The notes: generated from the sequence alone by a model not told the origin. DNA of 64,000 bases from Streptomyces griseocarneus (GCA_003674045.1 PENC01000001.1:992001-1056000), one strand, 5' to 3'; numbered from the stretch's first letter, positions 17,166 through 50,342 are shown. Numbers and translations: made by a program.

Positions 17166-17930
17166 ATGGCTGAAATGCGAGACAACAGCGCCTGGGTGCG
17201 CCGGTTCCATCCCTCCCCGAAAAGCAACGTGCGGCTGGTCTGCCTGCCGCACGCGGGAGGCTCCGCCTCCTTTTATTTCCCGATGTCCCAGGCGCTTTCG
17301 CCGGCCATCGACGTCCTGTGTCTGCAGTACCCCGGACGCCAGGAACGCCGGCTGGAGCCGGGCATCGAGAACATCCCCGACTACGCGGACGCCATCGCCG
17401 CCGAGCTGAAGCCCTGGCTCGATGTGCCCACCGCGTTCTTCGGGCACAGCATGGGCGCCGTCCTCGCCTACGAGGTGGCCCTGCGCCTGGAGCGCGAGGG
17501 AACCGGGCCGGTCGCCCTGTTCGCCTCCGGCCGCCGGGCACCGTCCCGTTACCGCGAGGAGAACGTGCACCGCCGTGACGACGACGGCATCGTGCGCGAG
17601 ATGCAGCTCCTGAGCGGCACCGACGCCCGCGTCCTCGGCGACGAGGAGATCCTGCGGATGGTGCTGCCCGCGATCCGCAGCGACTACACGGCCATCGAGA
17701 CCTACCGCTCCGAGCCCGGGGCCGCCGTACGCGCCCCGATCACCGTGTTCACCGGCGACCGCGACCCCAGGACCAGCCTCGAGGAGGCCGAGGCCTGGCG
17801 CGCGCACACCGAGGGCGAATTCGACATCCAGGTGTTTCCCGGTGGTCACTTCTTCTTGGCCAACCATTCGGCGAAGATCATTGAGATCGTCTCTGCGAAG
17901 ATCTCCGCGGTCGGCTCACAGCAGCACTGA
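17166..17930 (+). CDS. Type II thioesterase of the polyketide cluster
   Basis: The 254-aa alpha/beta hydrolase belongs to the RifR/GrsT editing thioesterase family. It has LVCLPHAGGSASFY (oxyanion side), the nucleophile S95 in FFGHSMGAVL, an Asp in FTGDRDPRTS and the catalytic His in FPGGHFFL. Enzymes of this type free stalled or wrongly loaded acyl groups from carrier proteins in the cytosol; they do not usually release the final product. The ATG at 17166 is chosen over 17175, but neither has a clear ribosome binding site; GAGGGA at 17145 is rather far away. It is read in the same direction as the LAL activator, with an 88-base gap. Confidence 0.93.
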   Translation: MAEMRDNSAWVRRFHPSPKSNVRLVCLPHAGGSASFYFPMSQALSPAIDVLCLQYPGRQERRLEPGIENIPDYADAIAAELKPWLDVPTAFFGHSMGAVLAYEVALRLEREGTGPVALFASGRRAPSRYREENVHRRDDDGIVREMQLLSGTDARVLGDEEILRMVLPAIRSDYTAIETYRSEPGAAVRAPITVFTGDRDPRTSLEEAEAWRAHTEGEFDIQVFPGGHFFLANHSAKIIEIVSAKISAVGSQQH

Positions 17931-18018
17931 CCGGACCACGGATCCGCGTCACTGAATAATGCTCGCGGCTCGGCCGAGCGCCGGGCCGCCGGCCGGATTT
18001 CCGGGGGACGGACTTCCC

Positions 18019-20907
18019 ATGCCTGTCAAAACATCCGAACGTGATACCCACCTCGCCGCGCTGGCCGACATGCTGTGCAGCGCGGAGCAGGGCAGGGGAC
18101 GGCTGGCGCTCATCAGCGGCCCGGTCGCCAGCGGAAAGACCGACCTGCTCGACAGGTTCGCGGTGCAGGCACTCGCCCGCGACGCACTGCTCCTGGAGAC
18201 CACCGGCTCCCGGTCGGAGCGCGAACTGCCCTTCGGCCTGCTGAAGAAGGTCTTCGACAACGCCGCCATGCCGCCCGGGGCCCGCGCCGAGGTGACCGCC
18301 CTGCTGGACGGGGCGGACGGCGACGGGACCGACGCGGCGGCCCGCCTGCGTGTGATGTCCCGCGTCTCCTCCGTGCTGCTCCGGCTGGCCGAGGAGCGCA
18401 CCCTCGTCGTCACGGTCGACGACGTCCACTGGGGCGACGCGCACTCCCTGCAGTTCCTGCTCCACCTGGCCCGCCGCGTGCGGCAGTCCGGAGTGCTCGT
18501 GGTGCTCACCGAGTCCACCCGGCTGCGCCAGGAACAGCTGACGTTCCACGTGGAGCTGCTGCGCCAGCCCAACTGCGGGCGGCTGCGGCTGCACATGCTC
18601 ACCGAGCCGGGCGTCTCCCGCGTCCTGACCGAGCACGTCTCCGGCGCCGTCGCCGACCGGCTGGCACCCGAGTGCCACCGCCTGACCGGCGGCAACCCGC
18701 TGCTGCTGCGCGCCCTGCTGGAGGACTGGCGGGCCGGTGGCGAGCACGGGGAGTCCCTCCAGCGGCCCGTACCCGGTGAGGCCTACGCCCAGGCCCTGCT
18801 CGGCTGCCTGCACCGCGGCACCCCCGACGTCCTGGCCGTGGCCCACGGTGTCGCCGTCCTCGGTGACGCCGACTGCCCCACGCTGCTCGGCGAGTTGCTT
18901 GGGCTCACCGTCGCCGTCGTCGAGCAGGGCCTGCAGGACCTGCACCAGTGCGCGGTGCTGGAGGGCGGTACCTTCCGCAGCCCTGCCGCGCGTGCCGCCG
19001 TGCTCGACGCCATCCCCGCCCCCGCCCTCGCCGTGCTGCACCGGCGGGCCGCCGAGCTGCGGCACGGCGACGGCGCCGCCGCGCTCGACACCGCCCGGCA
19101 CCTGGTCGCCGCACGGCAGGAGCCCGAGCGCTGGGCGGTGCCGGTGCTGCGTGAGGCCGCCGAGTACGCGCTGGTCGAGGAGGATCTCGAGTTCGCGCTG
19201 CGCTGCCTGGAGCTCGCCCACGCGGCCTGCGAGGACGGGCAGGAGCGCGCGGCCCTGCAGATCCGGCTGGTCAGCATCGCCTGGCGGCTGGGACCCGCGG
19301 TTGCGGAAACGTATCTTCCCCGGCTCGTCGCCGAGCTGGAGGCCGGCCGTGTCGCCCCGCGCGACATGGCGCTGGCCGCCTCGTACCTGGCCTGGTCCGG
19401 CCGTCTGGAGCGGGCCGCGGAGGTCGTCGCCCGGGTGGCCGGAGCGGCGGGTGCCCCGGTCGCGCTGGGCGCGCTGGGCATGCCGGGCGCCGGGCTGCTG
19501 GTCCCGGGTGTCCTCGGCCTTACGGGCGGTCTGGACGGGACGGGCGGCGGCGACGCCGTGCTCGGCTCGGGCCTGGCCGCGACCGCCCACTGGCTGACCA
19601 CGATCAGCCCGCCGCTGCGGGCCCGCATCCCCACCGTCGGCGCCGCCATGGCCGCCACCGGCCCCCGTGACCTGGCGGGCGACGCCCACGCGCAGTCCGC
19701 GGCCACCCTGAACACCGCGCTGACCGACGGCCAGACGCACCAGGCGGTCGTCGAGGCCGAGCGGGTCCTGCAGCGCTACCACCTGTCCGACAGCACCCTC
19801 CAGCCCCTGGCCTTCGCCCTGCTGGCCCTCGTCTACGCCGACCGGCTCGACCTCGCCCAGTCCTGGTGCGAACGGCTGCTGGGCGAGTGCGCGACCCGCC
19901 GGGTGCCGTCCTGGCAGGCGCTGCTGTCCGCCGTGCGCGCGGAGATCGCGCTGCGCCAGGGCGACCTGCCGGTGGCCGCGCACCAGGCGCGGACGGCGAT
20001 CTCCCGGATCTCCCCGGCGGGCTGGGGCGTGGCCATCGGGCTGCCGCTGGCCACCCTGATCCAGGCCGAGACCGGCATGGGCCGGCACGAGGAGGCCATG
20101 GCGCTCCTGGAACAGCCGGTCCCCGACGGGCTCTTCCACACCCTGCCCGGCCTGCACTACCTGCGCGCCAGGGGCCGCTGCCACCTGGCCACCGGCCGCT
20201 TCCACGCCGCCCTCGGCGACTTCATGACCTGCGGCGAGCTGATGTCCGCCTGGCGGGTGGACACCCCTCAGCTGGTGCCGTGGCGGCTGGACGCGGCGGA
20301 GGCGTGGCTGGCCCTGGACGAGACCGCGCGCGCCCACGGCCTGGCCGAGGAGCAGCTGCGGCGCAGCCCCGGCAACCGCCGGGTGCGCGGCGCGCTGCTG
20401 CTGATCCTCGCCCGCGGCGACGAGCTCAAGCGCCGGCTGCCCCGGCTCAAGGAAGCCGTCGAGATCCTGGAGGACGGCGGCGACCGGCTCCAGCTCGCGA
20501 GCGCGCTGGGCGAACTGGGCATGGGCTACCGCGCGCTCGGCGACTTCAACCGGGCCCGGGTGCTGGTGCGCAAGGCCTGGCACGTCGCCAAGGCGTGCGG
20601 GGCGGAGCCGCTGTGCCGTCAGCTGATACCCGGTCACGGCGACGGTTTCGACGTCGTCGCCGCGGACGGGCAGACCGGCGACGGGGACCCGGCGCAGCGC
20701 GAGGTCGAGGCGCTCACCGAGGCGGAGGCCCGGGTCGCGCTGCTGGCCGCGCACGGGAACACCAACCGGGAGATCGCGTCCAAGCTGTTCGTCACCGTGA
20801 GCACGGTGGAGCAGCATCTGACGCGGATCTACCGGAAGCTGAAGGTCAAGCGGAGGCGCGACCTTCCGGCGAAGCTCGCCGACAGCAGCCTGACCGGGGC
20901 TTCCTGA
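18019..20907 (+). CDS. Large LAL-type LuxR transcriptional activator
   Basis: The 962-aa protein has an N-terminal AAA-type ATPase with Walker A GPVASGKT (residues 34-41) and Walker B LVVTVDDVHWGD (about 130-140), a long helical middle part like MalT/LAL proteins, and a C-terminal LuxR helix-turn-helix (LTEAEARVALLAAHGNTNREIA...TVEQHLTRIYRKL, about residues 895-950). Proteins of this build are typical pathway-specific activators in macrolide and polyene clusters (PikD-like). The ATG at 18019 follows GGGGGACGGA; an ATG at 17959 would add 20 unlikely residues. No TTA codon was seen. It is the best candidate to act on the G-rich repeats before the thioesterase and PKS genes, though that is inferred. 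Confidence 0.93.
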   Translation: MPVKTSERDTHLAALADMLCSAEQGRGRLALISGPVASGKTDLLDRFAVQALARDALLLETTGSRSERELPFGLLKKVFDNAAMPPGARAEVTALLDGADGDGTDAAARLRVMSRVSSVLLRLAEERTLVVTVDDVHWGDAHSLQFLLHLARRVRQSGVLVVLTESTRLRQEQLTFHVELLRQPNCGRLRLHMLTEPGVSRVLTEHVSGAVADRLAPECHRLTGGNPLLLRALLEDWRAGGEHGESLQRPVPGEAYAQALLGCLHRGTPDVLAVAHGVAVLGDADCPTLLGELLGLTVAVVEQGLQDLHQCAVLEGGTFRSPAARAAVLDAIPAPALAVLHRRAAELRHGDGAAALDTARHLVAARQEPERWAVPVLREAAEYALVEEDLEFALRCLELAHAACEDGQERAALQIRLVSIAWRLGPAVAETYLPRLVAELEAGRVAPRDMALAASYLAWSGRLERAAEVVARVAGAAGAPVALGALGMPGAGLLVPGVLGLTGGLDGTGGGDAVLGSGLAATAHWLTTISPPLRARIPTVGAAMAATGPRDLAGDAHAQSAATLNTALTDGQTHQAVVEAERVLQRYHLSDSTLQPLAFALLALVYADRLDLAQSWCERLLGECATRRVPSWQALLSAVRAEIALRQGDLPVAAHQARTAISRISPAGWGVAIGLPLATLIQAETGMGRHEEAMALLEQPVPDGLFHTLPGLHYLRARGRCHLATGRFHAALGDFMTCGELMSAWRVDTPQLVPWRLDAAEAWLALDETARAHGLAEEQLRRSPGNRRVRGALLLILARGDELKRRLPRLKEAVEILEDGGDRLQLASALGELGMGYRALGDFNRARVLVRKAWHVAKACGAEPLCRQLIPGHGDGFDVVAADGQTGDGDPAQREVEALTEAEARVALLAAHGNTNREIASKLFVTVSTVEQHLTRIYRKLKVKRRRDLPAKLADSSLTGAS

Positions 20908-20922
20908 CAGGAGGACGGACGG

Positions 20923-20965
20923 CGACGGCCCGGCTCCCCCCTGTGGTGGGGGAGCCGGGCCGTCG
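20923..20965. terminator. Bidirectional terminator between convergent genes
   Basis: An 18-bp perfect stem (20923-20940 with 20948-20965) closes a seven-base loop. It lies between the ends of the LAL activator and the NarL-type regulator, and can end transcripts from both sides. Confidence 0.85.
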
Positions 20966-20987
20966 AGCACGCTCTCTTGCAACAGGC

Positions 20988-21617
20988 CTACAACAGGCCC
21001 CGGTCCAGTGCCGTCATGACCGCCGCCGTGCGGTCGGAGACCCCCAGCTTCTTGAAGGAGCGCAGGAGGTGGGTCTTGACGGTGGCCTCGCTGATGAAGA
21101 GCCGGGAGCCGATCTCCGCGTTGGTGAGGCCCTGGCTGACGAGGCCGAGGACCTCGCGTTCGCGGCCGGAGAGGGGCGAGGGCTCCACGACCCGGGCGCG
21201 GAAGAGCTTGCCCGCGAGGGACGGGGTGAGGACCGTCTCGCCGCGGGCGGCCGTGTGCACGGCGTCGATGAGCTCCTGGCGGGAACTGCCCTTGAGGAGA
21301 TAGCCGGCCGCGCCCGCCTCGACGGCGCGCAGGATGTCGGCGTCGTCCTCGTAGGTGGTGACGATGACGACCTTGGTGCCGGGGCAGCGGCGCAGGATGT
21401 GGCCGGTGGCGGCGACGCCGTCCATGCCGCCCATGCGCAGGTCGAGCAGGACGATGTCGGGCCGCAGGGCCTCGGCCTGGACGATGGCCTCCTCGCCGGA
21501 GCCCGCCTGGCCGACGACGGTGATGTCGCTGCTGGACTCCAGCATGGCGCTGAGGCCCTCGCGCACCACCGGGTGGTCGTCGGCCAGCATGACCTTCACC
21601 GGCTGCGTCTCACTCAC
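20988..21617 (-). CDS. NarL/FixJ-type response regulator
   Basis: The 209-aa protein has a receiver domain (acidic pair D13-D14, phosphoacceptor D59 in IVLLDLRMGG, lysine in GYLLKGSSRQE) and a C-terminal LuxR-type helix-turn-helix (LSGREREVLGLVSQGLTNAEIGSRLFISEATVKTHL). It starts at GTG inside the end of the kinase gene (8-base overlap), so the two are translationally coupled. It probably binds the inverted repeat in the promoter upstream of the kinase. Targets are unknown. Confidence 0.93.
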   Translation of the reverse strand: MSETQPVKVMLADDHPVVREGLSAMLESSSDITVVGQAGSGEEAIVQAEALRPDIVLLDLRMGGMDGVAATGHILRRCPGTKVVIVTTYEDDADILRAVEAGAAGYLLKGSSRQELIDAVHTAARGETVLTPSLAGKLFRARVVEPSPLSGREREVLGLVSQGLTNAEIGSRLFISEATVKTHLLRSFKKLGVSDRTAAVMTALDRGLL

Positions 21618-22863
21618 TGCGTGCCTCCTGGCCGACCGTGCCCAGGGGGACGGTCACCTCGATCGTGGTGCCCTGTCCGGGCGCGCTGCTGACGGTCGCC
21701 GACCCGTCGATCTCCGCGGCCCTGGCCTGCATGCCGCGCAGTCCGTAGCCCTCCTGGCTGTCGTCCGGGGTGAATCCCTGCCCGTCGTCGCGGACGACCA
21801 CACGGACGGTGTCCTCCTCGTAGGCCACCAGCACCTCGACCGTGCGGGCGCGGGCGGCGTGCTTGCGCACGTTGGCGATGGCTTCCTGGACCGAGCGCAG
21901 CAGGACGACGCTCACGGCCATCGGCAGCGGGCGCTCGGTGCCCTCGACCGTGCAGCGCGCGTCGAGGCCCGTCTCGGCGACCAGGCCGTCCGTCTGCCGC
22001 CGCACGGCCTGCACCAGGGAGCTGCCGCGCAGCGCGGGCGGGGTGAGGGCGGTGACAAAGTCCCGTGCCTCGGCCAGCGAGTCCTTGGCCACCCGCTCGG
22101 CCAGCGACAGATGGGTGCGGGCCAGGCCGGGGGAGTCGGCCAGCTCCGCCTCGACGGTCTGCACCAGGCTGATGATGCTGGTCAGGCCCTGGGCGATGGT
22201 GTCGTGGATCTCCCGCGCCAGCCGCTCGCGCTCGGCGGCGATGCCCGCCTCGTGGGAGAGCCGAGCCACCCGCTCACGGCTGCGCTGCAGGTCCTCGATG
22301 AGCTGGCCGCGCTCCTCGCTCTGCGCCACGACCCGCTTGATCCACATTCCGAGCAGGGTGGACAGCGCGATGCTGAGCAGGGCGATGGGCAGCACCTGCA
22401 GGACGCTCAGCCCCAGGCTCTCGCCGCGGAACCACACGACCGCCACGCACCACAGATTGGCTGCGACGACCATGGCGATGGCCCGGGGCATCGGCACGCT
22501 CATGATGAGCATCGGCACGACGGCGAACATCGCGAAGGCGCCGGAGAGACTGAACGCGGTGGTGACGGCGAACAGCACCAGCAGGACACCGGCGAAGACC
22601 ATGTTCCGCCGGTCCCGTGTGCCGTTGACCATCAGTGGCCGGCCGAACCCCGCGTACCAGGGCACCATCAGCGTCAGCGCGCCGATGCCGAGCGCGTGGG
22701 CGCCGGAGAGGAACAGCAGTGTCGCCGTGACGAAATAGGAGGCCGCGAAGAAGCCGTCCCACAGACCGAACCAGCGGGTTCCGGACTCGGGTCCGTAATA
22801 CGCGCCGGTCTGGGGCACGTCGCGCTGAGCCTGTGGCACGCCTCGCTGGAAATGAGTGCGCAC
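21610..22863 (-). CDS. Membrane sensor kinase of the NarL-type system
   Basis: The 417-aa protein has about six membrane segments in its first 180 residues, then a HisKA_3 dimerisation domain with H220 in LAREIHDTIAQGL and a HATPase_c domain with N-box AIANVRKHA, G1 VRDDGQGFTP and G2 GYGLRGM. The sensor has almost no extracellular domain, as in kinases that sense within the membrane. A longer reading frame exists up to 22938, but the GTG at 22863, with GTAGGA upstream, leaves room for a promoter with the inverted repeat at 22893-22912 and is preferred. It is divergent from the small membrane protein at 23033. Confidence 0.88.
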   Translation of the reverse strand: MRTHFQRGVPQAQRDVPQTGAYYGPESGTRWFGLWDGFFAASYFVTATLLFLSGAHALGIGALTLMVPWYAGFGRPLMVNGTRDRRNMVFAGVLLVLFAVTTAFSLSGAFAMFAVVPMLIMSVPMPRAIAMVVAANLWCVAVVWFRGESLGLSVLQVLPIALLSIALSTLLGMWIKRVVAQSEERGQLIEDLQRSRERVARLSHEAGIAAERERLAREIHDTIAQGLTSIISLVQTVEAELADSPGLARTHLSLAERVAKDSLAEARDFVTALTPPALRGSSLVQAVRRQTDGLVAETGLDARCTVEGTERPLPMAVSVVLLRSVQEAIANVRKHAARARTVEVLVAYEEDTVRVVVRDDGQGFTPDDSQEGYGLRGMQARAAEIDGSATVSSAPGQGTTIEVTVPLGTVGQEARSE

Positions 22864-22892
22864 GCCACTAGTCCTACCACGTGTGTCCACCG

Positions 22893-22934
22893 TGTCCACC
22901 GGACGGTGGACAGCCGGAACCCACCGGACAGTGG
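22893..22934. promoter_or_regulatory. Repeated CCACCGGAC inverted repeats in a divergent promoter
   Basis: TGTCCACCG-GA-CGGTGGACA (22893-22912) is a 20-base element with perfect 9-base arms. A related CCACCGGACAGTGG follows at 22921-22934, 25 bases after the first CCACCGGACGGTGG (22896-22909). They stand between the kinase and the membrane protein gene and are a likely site for the NarL-type regulator or another dimeric repressor. Confidence 0.55.
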
Positions 22935-23032
22935 TCACGGCGGTGCGGGTCCCGCGCCTAGCGTGGACGTCAGGACGCCGGCGACCTGGCGATCCGCAGC
23001 CAAGGGCCCTTCACGGGCGGGAGACAGCGCAC

Positions 23033-23584
23033 ATGAGCCACTTGAGTCAGTTCGTCACCGCACTCATAGCGAGTGGCACGATCCTGATCATTATTCTGGC
23101 CACCGACATCGGCCGTAAGCGCATCACCACCGCGCGCATGGTGCGCTCGGTGATCGCCGTGGCCGTCATCATCGCCATCTTCGTCCGCGCGTTCCCCACG
23201 CAGGGGAACGACGTCTCGTTGCAGCTCGTGGGCATCGGGGTGGGCGTGATCGCCGGCCTCATTGCGGGTACGTTGTTGCCTGCCTATCGTCATGAGTCCG
23301 GTGACATCTACACCTACGGCGGGATCGGTTACGCGCTGGTGTGGGTCGTGCTCTCCAGCGGGCGTGTTCTCTTCGCCTACGGGGCCGAGCACTGGTTCAC
23401 CGCCGATCTCATCCGTTTCTCCATCGACTACAAGATCAGTGGACGGGACACCTACTCCAACGCGTTCGTCTTCATGTCGCTGGCCATGGTCCTGACCCGC
23501 ACCGCCGTGCTGCTGACCAAGATGCGCCGGGTGCGTGCCGCTGAAGCCGCGCGGGCGGTCACGCCGGGACGGCAGAACGTCTGA
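23033..23584 (+). CDS. Four-to-five-segment membrane protein, function unknown
   Basis: The 183-aa protein has hydrophobic segments near residues 6-24, 36-51, 64-83, 95-112 and 155-170. The pattern with IGRKRITTARMVRSV between the first two resembles CcdC/DUF1453-type membrane proteins, but the match is not certain. GGGAGA lies before the ATG. It is divergent from the NarL-type kinase and shares its promoter region with the CCACCGGAC elements, so it is a plausible target of that two-component system. Confidence 0.75.
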   Translation: MSHLSQFVTALIASGTILIIILATDIGRKRITTARMVRSVIAVAVIIAIFVRAFPTQGNDVSLQLVGIGVGVIAGLIAGTLLPAYRHESGDIYTYGGIGYALVWVVLSSGRVLFAYGAEHWFTADLIRFSIDYKISGRDTYSNAFVFMSLAMVLTRTAVLLTKMRRVRAAEAARAVTPGRQNV

Positions 23585-23648
23585 TCAGATGGAGAGGTCC
23601 CATCAGCCCGGCAACGCGCCTTGAACGAAGAACTTGGGTGAAGCAGCA

Positions 23649-24149
23649 GTGGAACGCATGGAAGATGTGAGGCTCCGGCCGCCCCGGCACCGGGTGGAGA
23701 GCCGCGCGGTCAACTGGTGGAGGCTGCAGTCGCTGCTGTTCGCCGTGCCGCTTCCGCTCACCTTCGGCATCCTGTGGGCCTCCATACCGCCCACCCGCCA
23801 GATCTTCATGTGGCTGACGCTGGGCTTCCTGGTGCCGGGCCTGATCTATGTGCTCGTGATGCCCCCGTGGCGCTACCGGGTGCACCGCTGGGAGGTCACC
23901 GACGAGGCGGTCTACGCGGCCTCCGGCTGGCTGTGGCAGCAGTGGCGCGTGGTCCCGCTGTCCCGGGTGCAGACCGTGGACACCCTGCGCGGCCCGCTCC
24001 AGCAGATCTTCAAGCTCTCCGGTGTCACCGTGACCACCGCGTCCGCCTCCGGCGCGGTGAAGATCAAGGGCATCGACCACGCGATGGCCGACGACCTGGT
24101 GGCCCACCTGACCCGGTTCACCCAGGCCACCCCGGAGGACGCGACGTGA
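23649..24149 (+). CDS. Bacterial PH-domain membrane protein (YdbS-like)
   Basis: The protein of about 166 aa has two membrane segments (about residues 27-45 and 55-72) followed by a bPH_2 (former DUF304) domain: WRYRVHRWEVTDEAVYAASGWLWQQWRVVPLSRVQTVDTLRGPLQQIFKLSGVTVTTAS. The GTG at 23649 is preferred since GGTGA lies seven bases before; ATG 23658 and TTG 23634 are alternatives. Its stop overlaps the next gene's start in GTGA. YdbS/YdbT pairs are found in many Gram-positive bacteria; in Bacillus they have been linked to tolerance of membrane-active compounds. The exact role is unknown. Confidence 0.85.
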   Translation: MERMEDVRLRPPRHRVESRAVNWWRLQSLLFAVPLPLTFGILWASIPPTRQIFMWLTLGFLVPGLIYVLVMPPWRYRVHRWEVTDEAVYAASGWLWQQWRVVPLSRVQTVDTLRGPLQQIFKLSGVTVTTASASGAVKIKGIDHAMADDLVAHLTRFTQATPEDAT

Positions 24150-25702
24150 GCCGCGAGAGTGTCGTCGGGACGGCGGAGCACGCCGCGGAGTCCGAGTGGG
24201 GACGGCTCAGCTCCCGGCTGATCCTGGTCAACCTCGCCATCCTGGTCGCGCCGGTCGTGATGTTCCTGGCCGACCTGGCGATCACCGGGGACGCCGGCCT
24301 GCAGGCGCTGATCACCCTCGGCTCGCTGTTCGTCACCTTCCTGGTCGTCAGCGGCATCGGCCTGATGCGGCTGTTCACCACCCGCTACCGGGTCACCGAG
24401 CACTCCGTCGAGCTGCACTCGGGACTGCTCTTCCGCAGCAGGCGGTCGATCCCCGTCGACCGCATCCGCAGTGTCGACCTGACCGCCAACCCGGTGCACC
24501 GGCTCTTCGGGCTCACGACGCTCAGCATCGGCACCGGCGAGCAGAGCACCTCCGCGAGCCACCGGCTGGCCCTCGACGGCATCAGCAAGGCGGACGCCGT
24601 CGAGCTGCGCCGCCGCCTCATCGAGGCGCGCGACGCCCGGCGCGGGTACGCCGTCCCGGTCGAGGACGACGGTCCGATCAGCGAACTCGACTGGTCCTGG
24701 CTGCGTTACGGCCCGCTGAGCGTGTGGGGTGTCGGCGGTGTCCTCATCGCCGGCGCCAGCGTCTACCGCACGCTGCACGAGCTGAAGGTCGACCCGCTGA
24801 AGTGGGGGTTCGTCAAGGACCTGGAGCACCGCTTCGGTTCGGTCCCGCTGTGGTACGGCATCCTGGCGTCCGTCGTGGTCCTGGTGGTCCTCGGGATCGC
24901 CGGGTCCACCGCCACCTTCATCGAGAGCTGGTCGGGCTACCGGCTGACGCGCGAGGAAGGCGGGATGTTCCGGGTCCGCCGCGGCCTGCTGGTCACGCGC
25001 TCGGTCAGCATCGAGCAGCAGCGCCTGCGCGGCGTCGAGCTGGTCGAGCCGATCCCGCTGCGCTGGGCCAGGGCCGCCAAGCTCAACGCCGTCGCCAGCG
25101 GCCTCGGCAGCCTGGACGACAACCGCAAGCGCCGTATGCTCACCCCGCCGGTGCCCCGCGCGGAGGCCCGCCGGGTGGCCGCCGAGGTCCTGGGCACGGA
25201 CCGCTCGCTCGTCCTGCGGACCGGGCTGACCCGGCACCCCCGGGCCGCCCTGCGGCGGCGTGTCAACCGGGCGCTGATGTGGACGGTGCTGATCACCGCG
25301 GTGCCGGTCGGCCTCGGCCTGTGGCTCGGCCCCGGCCTCGTGCGGGGCGGGCTGATCGGCGGAGCGGTCCTGCTGCTCGTCCTGGTGGCCTTCGCGGTCG
25401 ACGCCTACCGCACCCTCGGACACGGGATGCGCGGCCGCTACCTCCTCACCAGCTCGGGGACGTTCGCGCACCGCACGGTCGCCCTCCGGCAGGAGGGGAT
25501 CATCGGCTGGAAGATCACGCGGACGCCCTTCCAGCGGCGGGCCGGACTGTTCACCCTCGGCGCCACCACGGCCGCCGGGGAGGGCGTCTACAAGGTCCAC
25601 GACGTGACCGACGCCCAGGGAATCGCCCTCGCGGAGCAGGCCGTGCCCCGGCTCCTCCTCCCGTTCCTGGAGCGGGACCCCCGGTCCGCCGCCCGCGGCT
25701 GA
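24146..25702 (+). CDS. Bacterial PH-domain membrane protein with several PH repeats (YdbT-like)
   Basis: The 518-aa protein alternates membrane segment pairs with bPH_2 domains. The first domain (TTRYRVTEHSVELHSGLLFRSRRSIPVDRIRSVDL..., about residues 80-160) is clear. A second, diverged copy (GYRLTREEGGMFRVRRGLLVTRSVSIEQQRLRGVEL, about 265-340) and a third (GRYLLTSSGTFAHRTVALRQEGIIGWKITRTPFQRRAGLFTL, about 430-500) follow. This is the YdbT layout. It is translationally coupled to the shorter partner at 23649. A strong terminator follows, so the pair is separate from the PKS transcript although it directly precedes it. Confidence 0.87.
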   Translation: MSRESVVGTAEHAAESEWGRLSSRLILVNLAILVAPVVMFLADLAITGDAGLQALITLGSLFVTFLVVSGIGLMRLFTTRYRVTEHSVELHSGLLFRSRRSIPVDRIRSVDLTANPVHRLFGLTTLSIGTGEQSTSASHRLALDGISKADAVELRRRLIEARDARRGYAVPVEDDGPISELDWSWLRYGPLSVWGVGGVLIAGASVYRTLHELKVDPLKWGFVKDLEHRFGSVPLWYGILASVVVLVVLGIAGSTATFIESWSGYRLTREEGGMFRVRRGLLVTRSVSIEQQRLRGVELVEPIPLRWARAAKLNAVASGLGSLDDNRKRRMLTPPVPRAEARRVAAEVLGTDRSLVLRTGLTRHPRAALRRRVNRALMWTVLITAVPVGLGLWLGPGLVRGGLIGGAVLLLVLVAFAVDAYRTLGHGMRGRYLLTSSGTFAHRTVALRQEGIIGWKITRTPFQRRAGLFTLGATTAAGEGVYKVHDVTDAQGIALAEQAVPRLLLPFLERDPRSAARG

Positions 25703-25734
25703 CCGGACCTCAGACCAACTGGCGAATCCCCCGG

Positions 25735-25773
25735 GAGGTGGAGGGGCGGACCGAAAGGCCGCCCCTCCACCTC
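25735..25773 (+). terminator. Strong terminator between the PH-domain operon and the PKS genes
   Basis: A 15-bp perfect stem (25735-25749 with 25759-25773) closes a nine-base loop and is followed by TAAAATTTTT, the most A/T-rich stretch in the window. It insulates the PKS promoter from upstream transcription. Confidence 0.9.
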
Positions 25774-25891
25774 TAAAATTTTTACCCCCGGGCCGCGGTC
25801 AATACCTTGCCCCTATCGGCATATTCGTGCACCCTGGTGAATTACGCATTGCCCTGGAAGCCGCCCCGAGTATCGGGCCCCATAGGAAAGC

Positions 25892-25929
25892 TAGGGGTCC
25901 GTAGGGGGTTTGAAGGGGTATCTGGGGGA
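25892..25929 (+). promoter_or_regulatory. Four G-rich heptamers at 10-11-bp spacing before the PKS; also a G-quadruplex motif
   Basis: TAGGGGT (25892), TAGGGGG (25902), AAGGGGT (25913) and TGGGGGA (25923) start 10, 11 and 10 bases apart, that is one per helical turn. They end 62 bases before the likely PKS-A start. Similar heptamers precede the thioesterase gene. The four G-runs of 4-5 bases with loops of 5-6 also satisfy the usual G-quadruplex rule on the coding strand. The rest of the 289-bp gap shows no gene. Confidence 0.55.
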
Positions 25930-25991
25930 CCCGCCCTGTGCAAGGCTGGCGCACAGTCTTGATTTATGTCTGCAGGGTTATGGGGCGCGCG

Positions 25992-50336
<24,345 letters not shown>

Positions 50337-50342
50337 CGTTCA

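Noticed and set aside
17878..20982. Minus-strand open frame of over 1,000 codons
   Set aside because: It is antisense to the LAL activator and includes the bidirectional terminator; composition is shadow-like.
23584..23640. CCCGGCAAC-containing stretch resembling part of an S-adenosylmethionine riboswitch
   Set aside because: The short gap lacks the remaining conserved helices and a terminator stem, and the downstream PH-domain gene has no link to methionine metabolism.
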